The notes under the pieces were generated by a model, which was given only the letters and a program-made list of their open reading frames with translations, was not told the DNA's origin and made no database searches. The translations under genes and the position numbers were made by a program. Shown here one piece after another: positions 1 through 6,572 of a DNA stretch of 40,499 bases. Numbering within the stretch: position 1 is the stretch's first letter; each line of letters opens with the position of its first letter. This DNA is from an uncultured Bacteroidales bacterium (GTDB lineage: Bacteria; Bacteroidota; Bacteroidia; Bacteroidales; Paludibacteraceae): positions 1 through 40,499 of the forward strand of contig CAMKPZ010000013.1 of NCBI GenBank assembly GCA_946414805.1. Reading direction: 5' to 3'.

Positions 1-207
1 AAGAAGGAGAATGGGAGAAATGAGCGGGCAACGGCATTGCCCTGGAAGGGAAGAAAAAGGAGAATGGGAGAAATGAGCGGGAACGGCATTGCCCTGGAAG
101 GGAAGAAGAAGGAGAATGGGAGAAATGAGCGGCAATGGCATTGCCCTGGAAGGGAAGAAAAAGGAGAATGGGAGAAATGAGCGGGCAACGGCATTGCCCT
201 GGAAGGG
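1..207 (+). repeat. Four-copy tandem repeat (50-53 bp units) with a palindromic core, upstream of a Y1 transposase
   Basis: Four head-to-tail units lie at 1-50, 51-102, 103-154 and 155-207 (50, 52, 52 and 53 bp). Each is purine-rich (GGAGAATGGGAGAAATGAGC) and ends in GGCATTGCCCTGGAAGGG. Unit 3 contains a perfect 7-bp palindrome, GGCAATG-G-CATTGCC (131-145). Units 1 and 4 have the longer GGGCAACGGCATTGCCC with one mismatch. Unit lengths are not multiples of three, so the array as a whole does not encode a protein. The array abuts the left edge and may continue beyond it. Its closeness to a REP-associated-type transposase suggests a REP-like substrate, but that link is inferred. Confidence 0.9.
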
Positions 208-258
208 AAGAAGAAAAAAGGGAATAAGCAAAACGAAACACAAAAAGGAAGAATAGAT

Positions 259-1311
259 ATGGCAGATCACGACACATGGCATTGGCAGGAACCCGGAACG
301 GCATGGAAGGGCGCCGGACTATACCATATCACGATGACGATACCGTCGCGTGAGCCGTTGTTAGGCTCCCTCCTCATTCCCAATAATGACCCTAAGCAAG
401 CGCATATAGAGCGGACGGAATTAGGAGACACCTTGGTGGATTGCCTTTTGAGCATTCCAAGATATCATCCTAATGTCGAGATCTTGCATTTCTGCCTCAT
501 GCCCGATCACCTTCACGCGGTAATCTATGTGACGCGGGAGATGTCTGAGGGCATCGCCTCTGTAGTGCGCGGTTTTTGGCAGGCCGCGAAGAAACTGGGG
601 CGTGCTTCTTCTTTTGCCCCGAATGCCATTCTTAACCCGCAAGGGGTACGATTATTCCGGGAGAACTACCAAGAAGGGGCAAATATCCTCCGTGATCAAT
701 TAGGCGATGCAGCGTATTATCAACTCCCGCCGATCTTTACCGAGGTGCCCTTCATCCGCCCGATGGGACATCGGGATCAGCTACCCACCACCATCCGCTA
801 TATAGATATGAACCCCCAGCGATTGGCGACGAAAAAGCTCATGCCGGGGTTCTTCCGCGTGCAAGAGGACATCGAGATAGCCGGACGGAAGTACCGCGGC
901 ATCGGTAATGCCGCTTTGCTGCAAGCCGCCCGATTTGCGCCCGTGCATGTCCGCCGGACGATGATAGATGAGGCGATGCACGGCGATAACAAACGGCTAC
1001 GCAACTACATGAACGGCTGCGTGCTGGCTGCCCGTCAGGGAGCGGTGATGGTATCGCCATTTATCTCCGATAAAGAGAAAGAGGTGATGGTGGTTCTCCT
1101 TGCAGAGGAGCATCCCATCATCTATATCGCGGATAACGGTTTTAGCGATTATTACAAGCCCAGCGACGGTTTGTTTGATGCCGTTGCCGCCGGTCGCGTC
1201 CTCATCCTCAGCCCATGGGAGTACGATCCCTCCAAACACCATGTCACTCGCCCCGAATGCGTCGCCATGAACCAGATGGCAGAAGAGATATGCAATGCCT
1301 TGTCCATATAA
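259..1311 (+). CDS. REP-associated-type Y1 (HUH) transposase, IS200-like superfamily
   Basis: This is a single-strand DNA transposase of the Y1 HUH class, close to the RAYT (TnpA-REP) group that is tied to short palindromic repeats. The HUH metal-binding motif is visible as MPDHLHAV, with H84 and H86. The likely catalytic tyrosine is Y181 in RYIDMNPQR, matching the DYIxxNP tyrosine of E. coli TnpA-REP. At 350 residues it is about twice the E. coli protein; the extra length lies between the motifs and in a C-terminal extension of about 165 residues that I do not recognise. The start is preceded by AAAAAGGAAG, and an in-frame stop at 178-180 rules out extension into the repeat array. The reading frame looks intact. 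No IS605 TnpB or other cargo is adjacent. Confidence 0.85.
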   Translation: MADHDTWHWQEPGTAWKGAGLYHITMTIPSREPLLGSLLIPNNDPKQAHIERTELGDTLVDCLLSIPRYHPNVEILHFCLMPDHLHAVIYVTREMSEGIASVVRGFWQAAKKLGRASSFAPNAILNPQGVRLFRENYQEGANILRDQLGDAAYYQLPPIFTEVPFIRPMGHRDQLPTTIRYIDMNPQRLATKKLMPGFFRVQEDIEIAGRKYRGIGNAALLQAARFAPVHVRRTMIDEAMHGDNKRLRNYMNGCVLAARQGAVMVSPFISDKEKEVMVVLLAEEHPIIYIADNGFSDYYKPSDGLFDAVAAGRVLILSPWEYDPSKHHVTRPECVAMNQMAEEICNALSI

Positions 1312-1525
1312 TAACATAGATTGCCCGCGCTTAAGCTAAGACTTGTGTGACTGCGCGCTCCGCGCTTGTATAACACTGCGTCTTGCTCTACGCTTTCCCC
1401 AAAAATTAAAATTGTTTGGGGACCCCGAATGAAATTAGATGAGCACACGGAACCAAACTCCCCGCCTGCTTGCGAGGAATAGATTGGCAGAAATAAAGCA
1501 AACGAAATAACATATATACCACAAT
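1312..1525. other. Intergenic region with two hairpins between transposase and rhuM
   Basis: This 214-bp gap has no convincing ORF. It holds GCGCG-CTC-CGCGC at 1353-1365 and CCCCAAA...TTTGGGG at 1397-1421 (7-bp stem, 11-nt loop). Neither is followed by a long T run, so intrinsic termination is uncertain. They could equally be recognition hairpins for the upstream transposase. I saw no TTTG/TAnnTTTG promoter for the downstream gene. Confidence 0.5.
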
Positions 1526-2560
1526 ATGTCCAAACAACTACAAATACGCAACTCGACGGCAGAGTTCTTGATCTTCCAAGCAGAAGACAAAGCGCAAGGC
1601 GTGCAGGTGTTCTACCAAGATGAGACCATCTGGGCAACACAGAAAGCGATGGCTACGCTTTTTGATTGCTCAACAGACAACGTAAGTCTGCACTTGAAAA
1701 ACATCTTTGAGAGCGGAGAATTGCAAACGGAGGCAACAACCGAGAAATTCTCGGTAGTTCAAAAAGAGGGTAATAGAGAAGTTACTCGCTCAGTTCTCTT
1801 CTACAATCTTGATGCTATTATTGCTGTCGGGTATCGTGTGAACTCCATACGTGCAACGCAGTTCAGGCAGTGGTGTACTGCTGTGTTAAGGCAGTTTGCC
1901 ATCCGTGGCTATGTCATTGACAAGAAACGCATGGAGAACGGAGCTTTCATCAGCGAGGATTACTTCGAGCACCTGTTAGCAGAAATCCGTGAGATCAGAC
2001 TCTCCGAACGGCGCTTCTATCAGAAACTGACGGATATATATGCAACGGCTATCGACTATAACCGCGATGCGCCTACTACGCGGGAGTTTTTCGCCAAAGT
2101 GCAGAACAAGATGCACTACGCCGTACACGGACAGACGGTTGCGGAACTGATTGTATCGCGCGCCAATGCGGAGAAAGAGCACATGGGGCTTACCACTTGG
2201 GAGAATGCACCGAACGGGAAGATTGTCAAACCCGATGTGAGCATTGCCAAGAACTATCTCAACGAAGCCGAATTGGAAGACATGGGACAATTGGTCAACT
2301 CTGTCTTGGATGCCGCCGAACGTATGGCGAAACGGCATATCCCGATGACCATGGAGGATTGGGCGAAACGTATCGACATCATTCTGGAAGCCACTGACGA
2401 CAGAATACTGACCGATGCAGGCTCGGTCTCGCATGAGTTCGCACAAGCTTTTGCAGAGACGGAATTTGAGAAATACCGCGTCATCCAGGACCGTCTGTTT
2501 GAGTCGGATTTTGACAAGTTCACTCTGCCTACATTGCCTTTTGAAGATCAGAAAGATTAA
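1526..2560 (+). CDS. rhuM: RhuM family protein
   Basis: This 344-residue protein matches the RhuM (virulence RhuM, PF13310) family. The N-terminal half has the family's hallmark sequence blocks: an IWATQKAMATLF helix-turn-helix-like segment (about residues 31-45), HLKNIFESGEL (about 54-65) and FYNLDAIIAVGYRVNS (about 91-107), followed by RATQFRQW. The C-terminal half is mostly helical and charged. RhuM proteins are frequent in genomic islands and beside mobile elements or restriction systems. The molecular function is not established, although the fold suggests DNA binding. It sits directly after the Y1 transposase, in keeping with an accessory segment. The length is normal for the family and the frame is intact. 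Confidence 0.85.
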   Translation: MSKQLQIRNSTAEFLIFQAEDKAQGVQVFYQDETIWATQKAMATLFDCSTDNVSLHLKNIFESGELQTEATTEKFSVVQKEGNREVTRSVLFYNLDAIIAVGYRVNSIRATQFRQWCTAVLRQFAIRGYVIDKKRMENGAFISEDYFEHLLAEIREIRLSERRFYQKLTDIYATAIDYNRDAPTTREFFAKVQNKMHYAVHGQTVAELIVSRANAEKEHMGLTTWENAPNGKIVKPDVSIAKNYLNEAELEDMGQLVNSVLDAAERMAKRHIPMTMEDWAKRIDIILEATDDRILTDAGSVSHEFAQAFAETEFEKYRVIQDRLFESDFDKFTLPTLPFEDQKD

Positions 2561-2639
2561 CCATGCCCTGTTTGCATAGTATCTTTTCAGGCGAATTGAA
2601 ATTAGTGTTTAGTGTATAGTGTTGAGTGATTAGAACTAT

Positions 2640-3899
2640 ATGAAAAAAGAATTGTTTTTTGTAGCGGCAGCGTTATGCGCTGTTTGCATGGTGTCCTGCC
2701 GGCCGGCGCCGAAAGGCGAGATGGCGTACCCGCAGGCAGAGTGGAGTGAAGCAGGAGATATTTTGATGCACACTCCCGGTGCAGAGTTGTTCAACGGCGT
2801 GATACACCCCTCGGCAGGGCTGTTTGAGCACTATTTCGATGTAGAGCAAGCCGCCGCGGAGCACCGTGAGTATAAGCGTCTGTTGGAGAAGAATGGTATC
2901 CGCGTACACACCGTAGAGGAGATTCTGAACGAGACAGGGATAGACACGCTGCGGGCGTTGGCAGCCAAGGTGTTGCGGTACGATATATCCGCCATTCCGG
3001 ATGAGGACGCTGAGGCGTCAGAGGCATACCGGCAGCAGACGATAGAGGCGATGAGCAAGGGTGATCTGATCCGTTGTATCTTGTTGCAACCGACGGTCAA
3101 ACTCAGCCGCACGGACAATAACACCGGCTATGAGGCACAGTATATCCAGAACCCGCTGATGAACCTCTATTTCACGCGGGACCAGAGTATTACCACTCCG
3201 CGCGGACATATTATTTGTAAGATGAACTCTTCGCAGCGTGCGCCGGAGACGGATATTATTGAGGTCTGCTACCACCATTTAGGAGTGGATCCGATTTTGC
3301 GTATTGAGGGCGAGGGCAGGCTGGAAGGCGGTGATTATTTTCCTGCCGGCACTATTTCGCTCATCGGCTGCGGTATGCGGACGAACAGGGAAGGCATCCG
3401 TCAAGTGATGGAGGCGGACGCGTTCGGGCATGACACCGTGGCCGTAGTGTGTGACCACAAGTTATGGCAGATGCAGATGCACCTTGATACATATTTCAAT
3501 ATCATCGACCGTGACCTGTGTACCATGGTGCGCAGCCGGTTAGAGGCAATGCCGGATGAACCGGAGTATGTGACTTGCGACATCTATGCCCGTGCAGCCG
3601 GAGAGAAGGAATACCGCCTCATCACGGAAGATATGCCGTTTGTGGGTTTCCTGCGCGAACGGGGTATGCAGATTATCCCGATAGACCGTGAGGACGAAAT
3701 GCACTATGCCAATAATTATCTCACCATTGCGCCACGTCATATCATGGCGGTGGGCGGTCAGAGTGCGGCATTGCAGCAACGGCTTCGCGATGCCGGAGTG
3801 AAAGTAGAGTGGGTGCCGTTGGAAAGCCTGATAGACGGTTACGGCGCCGCGCATTGCATGACGCAAGTGCTGCAACGAACTGTTCTTTCCGGCAAATAA
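2640..3899 (+). CDS. Arginine deiminase family protein, predicted lipoprotein
   Basis: This is an amidinotransferase-superfamily protein of the arginine deiminase (ADI) class, which hydrolyses arginine to citrulline and ammonia. Core motifs are in order: FTRDQS, EGGDYF (E229-D232), HLDT (H281-T284) and a C-terminal HCMTQ with the likely nucleophile C406. At 419 residues it is about the usual ADI length. Unlike classical cytoplasmic ArcA, it starts with MKKELFFVAAAL and a lipobox ending in C20 (MVSC), so it is probably exported and lipid-anchored. No arcB, arcC or arcD neighbour is present, so a complete ADI pathway is not evident here. The substrate could be free arginine or arginine in peptides; sequence alone does not decide. 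Confidence 0.8.
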   Translation: MKKELFFVAAALCAVCMVSCRPAPKGEMAYPQAEWSEAGDILMHTPGAELFNGVIHPSAGLFEHYFDVEQAAAEHREYKRLLEKNGIRVHTVEEILNETGIDTLRALAAKVLRYDISAIPDEDAEASEAYRQQTIEAMSKGDLIRCILLQPTVKLSRTDNNTGYEAQYIQNPLMNLYFTRDQSITTPRGHIICKMNSSQRAPETDIIEVCYHHLGVDPILRIEGEGRLEGGDYFPAGTISLIGCGMRTNREGIRQVMEADAFGHDTVAVVCDHKLWQMQMHLDTYFNIIDRDLCTMVRSRLEAMPDEPEYVTCDIYARAAGEKEYRLITEDMPFVGFLRERGMQIIPIDREDEMHYANNYLTIAPRHIMAVGGQSAALQQRLRDAGVKVEWVPLESLIDGYGAAHCMTQVLQRTVLSGK

Positions 3900-3906
3900 G
3901 AGAATT

Positions 3907-4254
3907 ATGAATACCATCTTTATCGTACTGCCGATATTAACTATTCTGATGTTTGACTTGGGGTTGGTGCTCAAGCCTGCCGACTTCAGACTGGTAGCCG
4001 AACGGCCGAAGCCGGTGATTATCGGGCTGGTCGGACAGATCATACTGCTGCCGCTCATCGCGTGGGGGCTGATAGAGTTGTCTGCCATCAGCTTTCAGCA
4101 TTCAGTATTCAGCGTCCAGCTGTCTGCATTCAGCGTCATCGGTATCATGTTGGTGGCGTGCAGTCCGGGCGGGAGTTCGAGCAATGTGTTCTCAATGCTG
4201 GCGAAAGGCGATGTGGCGCTGTCGGTGACGCTGACAAAACTGAAGAAGGAGTAG
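3907..4254 (+). pseudogene. Truncated BASS-family (bile acid:Na+ symporter-like) transporter
   Basis: Residues 1-58 and 78-110 match the N-terminal third of the bile acid:sodium symporter (BASS) family: ILMFDLGLVLKPADF, RPKPVIIGLVGQ, the signature CSPGGSSSNVFSMLAKGDVALSVTLT, then an abrupt KLKKE stop at 115 residues. Complete members are about 300 residues with roughly ten membrane helices, so most of the transporter is missing. Between helices 2 and 3 sits an odd stretch, FQHSVFSVQLSAFSV, encoded by a CAG/TTC-rich imperfect tandem repeat at about 4090-4136. The sequence after the stop does not continue the family in any frame I could recognise. It follows the deiminase by 7 bp, so it was probably co-transcribed with it. 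Confidence 0.75.
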
Positions 4255-4343
4255 GGAACGGGTAGCAGATAGTACCGAGATACCCTCGGCAATGGGTAAC
4301 GGATGACTAAGAATATACAAGAATCTATAACGATTGGCGCGAG

Positions 4344-4360
4344 CCCGAATCTGATTCGGG
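4344..4360. repeat. Short palindrome CCCGAAT-CTG-ATTCGGG
   Basis: A perfect 7-bp inverted repeat with a 3-nt loop. The same arms, extended to 8 bp and with a different loop (GCT), recur at 35549-35567 in the other large noncoding region. This suggests a dispersed REP-like palindrome. Confidence 0.7.
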
Positions 4361-4374
4361 ATATAAAAATTAAC

Positions 4375-4458
4375 ATGTCAGTATTGTCAGTTTTGTCAGT
4401 TTGGAGGTGGCGAGAGCTGATAAAATCAGGAAACTGACAAAACTGACAAAACTGACAT
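4375..4458. repeat. 28-bp inverted repeat built from tandem CTGACAAAA units
   Basis: The left arm is 4375-4402 and the right arm 4431-4458; they are complementary at 27 of 28 positions, with a 28-nt loop. Each arm is itself about three copies of a 9-10 bp unit (ACTGACAAA). As RNA it would form a long stem just upstream of the DUF1295 gene. It is not followed by a T run on the plus strand. Confidence 0.85.
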
Positions 4459-4504
4459 AACAAAAAAAAGATATAAGTACAAATTAACATAAAACAAAAA
4501 TACT

Positions 4505-5299
4505 ATGACAGATTTATTGATTCTTTTTGCGGTGGCGATGGCGGTTTCCGCAGTAGGGTGGAAGTACTTTGTGTATTTCTTCAGTCTCGGTTACGGGTAC
4601 GGCATTGCCGCTCTGGCGGTGACGATGGGTGTGCTATACCATGCGAACCTGAGTGTGCCGACAGCGCTGATGTTAGTGCTGCTGTTGATTTTCGGAATCC
4701 GGCTGGGTACGTATCTGTTAGTGCGTGAGCGCAAGGCGGCAGGGTACCGTAAGATCCTCTACGGCGAAGGACATTCGGAGAAGAAACCGGCAGGCGTGAT
4801 GATCATGATTTGGCTGTTCTGCGCACTGCTGTACGTGGCACAGGTAAGCCCGGTTGCTTTCCGGCTGGCGAACGGTCCTCACGACAGCGAGTTATGGGCA
4901 TGGATAGGTGCTGCGGTTGTGGCTTGCGGTATCTTGCTGGAGAGCATCAGCGACGCGCAGAAGAGTGCCGCCAAGAAAAAGAACCCGAAGCGGTTTGTGG
5001 ATACCGGTCTGTACCGTATCGTCCGCTGCCCGAACTATCTGGGCGAAGTGACCATCTGGACGGGTGCGTTGCTCAGCGCGATTGGCGCAGGGCTGACTTG
5101 GTGGCAGTGGCTGATAGTAGGAATAGGGTATGCAGGCATCGTGTTTGTGATGTTCAGCGGCGCACGCCGGCTGGAACTGCGTCAGAACGCCGCCTACGGC
5201 AACGACCCCGAATATCAGGCGTATGTAAAGAAGACACCGATTCTGATTCCGTTCCTGCCAATCTATTCCGTAGCCAAATACGAATGGCTGAAGGCGTGA
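4505..5299 (+). CDS. DUF1295 family membrane protein (steroid 5-alpha-reductase-like fold)
   Basis: This 264-residue multi-pass membrane protein belongs to the DUF1295 family (PF06966), related to steroid 5-alpha-reductases and isoprenylcysteine methyltransferases. Hydrophobic helices lie at about residues 3-25, 30-48, 53-72, 97-118, 131-150 and 187-215. The conserved cytoplasmic motif is present: FVDTGLYRIVRCPNYLGEVTIWTG (about 164-187), which in this superfamily lines the NADPH or cofactor site. The C-terminal LELRQ...YQAYVKKTPILIPF is also typical. The substrate is unknown, though a lipid is likely from the family. It is preceded by an A-rich leader, and no clear promoter was seen. Confidence 0.85.
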   Translation: MTDLLILFAVAMAVSAVGWKYFVYFFSLGYGYGIAALAVTMGVLYHANLSVPTALMLVLLLIFGIRLGTYLLVRERKAAGYRKILYGEGHSEKKPAGVMIMIWLFCALLYVAQVSPVAFRLANGPHDSELWAWIGAAVVACGILLESISDAQKSAAKKKNPKRFVDTGLYRIVRCPNYLGEVTIWTGALLSAIGAGLTWWQWLIVGIGYAGIVFVMFSGARRLELRQNAAYGNDPEYQAYVKKTPILIPFLPIYSVAKYEWLKA

Positions 5300-5318
5300 G
5301 GTTTTAATGTTTGTTCGA

Positions 5319-5360
5319 GCATTACAACAGCGGTTCCGCGAAGCCGGAGTGAAATACGAG
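5319..5360 (+). pseudogene. Remnant of a second arginine-deiminase C-terminus
   Basis: Read in frame, this stretch gives ALQQRFREAGVKYE. It matches ALQQRLRDAGVKVE of the deiminase at 3768-3809 at 11 of 14 residues and 33 of 42 bases. The similarity stops after about 42 bp and the frame runs into the MFP promoter region. It is best explained as the tail of a deleted deiminase paralogue. Chance similarity is possible given the shortness. Confidence 0.5.
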
Positions 5361-5394
5361 GGAATAACCAAACAGAAGAAAAATGCAAATTTTA

Positions 5395-5426
5395 TTTGTA
5401 TATATTATAAAAAAGTTGTATCTTTG
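5395..5426 (+). promoter_or_regulatory. Bacteroidota-type promoter of the efflux operon
   Basis: A -33 element TTTG (5395-5398) and a -7 element TATCTTTG (5419-5426, consensus TAnnTTTG) are separated by 20 bp, the usual spacing for the primary sigma factor in this phylum. The adaptor start codon is about 33 bp downstream of the -7 box. Confidence 0.8.
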
Positions 5427-5459
5427 CAGAAAATTTGAATAACAAACAATAATAACACA

Positions 5460-6545
5460 ATGAAAAAATTACCATTATTACTCAGTATTTTGTTCGTTTG
5501 CTTGTTTACCGGTTGTGTGAAAGAACCGGAAGCGCAGCACACCAGTTACGAAACGATTACGCTCTCTCGCGAGAATGTGACCGCTCCGGTGAGTTGGAGC
5601 GCGGCAATCCGCGGTAAGGGCGATGTATCCATCGTGTCGCGATGCACGGGTACGCTGAATGAGATCCGAGTAAAGGACGGTCAGCGCGTGAAGAAAGGCG
5701 ATGTGCTCTTCCTGATCGACAGCCGCAGTGCGGAGAACGCGTTGGTTCATGCACAGGCCGACCTGCAGACCGCAATCGCTAATCGTGACAATGCGAAACT
5801 GGAGGCAGAGAGCAACAAAGAGTTAGCGGAGCAAGGTATTATCAGTGATTACCTGCTGCGCAAGAGCCTGAACACCCTGCAGTCGGCAGAGGCTCAGGTG
5901 TCGCAAGCCAGTGCTGCTGTGCGCGATGCAGAACTGCGATTAGACTACTGCACGATCAAGAGTCCGGTAGACGGATTGGTAGGAAACGTGTTACCGCGTG
6001 TGGGCGATGTGATTGCCGAAGGGACAACGCTGACCCGTGTAGCCGGTGTGAGCGAGATGGAAGCCAGTTTCTCTCTGACCGAGAGCCAGATTCATGCGCT
6101 GGTAAGCGAGTTCGGCAATCTGGAAGAAGTGATCAAGATCGCTCCCCCTGTGATCCTGCGATACAAAGACGGATCGGAATATCAGGAGAAGGGCAAAATC
6201 ACCTCTTTTTCCGGTATTGTAGACCAGAGAACGGGTAGCGTAAGCTGCTATGTAACTTTCCCGAACCCCAAAGGCGAATTGTTCTCCGGAATGCAGGGTA
6301 CCATTGTAATGCCGTTTGAATGGCAGAACGCGATGTTGGTTCCACTCACCTCTGTGGTACGTATCCAGAACAAGGTGCTGGTATATAAAGTAGGAGCAGA
6401 CAGTCTGGCTCATAGCGCTATCGTAGAGATAGAGGAACTGGGCGACGGCGTACGCGCTGCTATCCTCTCCGGCGCAGAAGTAGGGGAGACGATCGTAGCC
6501 AAAGGAGCTGCTAATGTACACGAAAATGACAGAGTCATTTGGTAA
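5460..6545 (+). CDS. RND efflux periplasmic adaptor subunit (AcrA/MFP family lipoprotein)
   Basis: This is the membrane fusion protein that links an inner-membrane RND pump to the outer-membrane channel. It has a lipoprotein signal MKKLPLLLSILFVCLFTGC with C19 as the lipidated cysteine. The first lipoyl half, IVSRCTGTLNEIRVKDGQRVKKGDVLFLID, spans about residues 59-88. A coiled-coil hairpin (about 90-160) contains QADLQTAIANRD and AEAQVSQASAAVRDAEL. The second lipoyl half is DYCTIKSPVDGLVGNVLPRVGDVI (about 161-184), followed by beta-barrel and membrane-proximal domains. At 361 residues it is a normal length. It lies 27 bp before the pump gene and behind a clear promoter, so the two form one operon. 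The substrate cannot be read from the sequence. Confidence 0.92.
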   Translation: MKKLPLLLSILFVCLFTGCVKEPEAQHTSYETITLSRENVTAPVSWSAAIRGKGDVSIVSRCTGTLNEIRVKDGQRVKKGDVLFLIDSRSAENALVHAQADLQTAIANRDNAKLEAESNKELAEQGIISDYLLRKSLNTLQSAEAQVSQASAAVRDAELRLDYCTIKSPVDGLVGNVLPRVGDVIAEGTTLTRVAGVSEMEASFSLTESQIHALVSEFGNLEEVIKIAPPVILRYKDGSEYQEKGKITSFSGIVDQRTGSVSCYVTFPNPKGELFSGMQGTIVMPFEWQNAMLVPLTSVVRIQNKVLVYKVGADSLAHSAIVEIEELGDGVRAAILSGAEVGETIVAKGAANVHENDRVIW

Positions 6546-6572
6546 TTACGAATTAAAAAATACGAATTACGT
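6541..6572. repeat. AT-rich junction repeat (AATTACGAATTA family)
   Basis: The 27-bp gap between adaptor stop and pump start is filled by AATTACGAATTAAAAAATACGAATTACG-like sequence, with AATTACG or its near copies repeated three times. Related strings occupy the gaps at 27971-28004 and 33438-33472 and part of a coding region at 34041-34074. Confidence 0.7.

Larger units (their letters stand above)
4255..4504. other. Repeat-filled intergenic region after the broken transporter
   Basis: This 250-bp gap contains a CCGAG...CTCGG hairpin near 4273-4288, the CCCGAAT palindrome at 4344-4360 and the long inverted repeat at 4375-4458, followed by an A-rich leader for the DUF1295 gene. No ORF and no clear promoter are seen. 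It occupies the place where the rest of the BASS transporter would be expected. Confidence 0.6.

Noticed and set aside
1..207. CRISPR array
   Set aside because: Units are 50-53 bp with no unique spacers between them; they are contiguous tandem copies, and no cas gene is present.
2571..2587. Promoter for the arginine deiminase (TTTG...TATCTTTT)
   Set aside because: The two elements are only 5 bp apart instead of about 20, and the -7 box lacks the final G.
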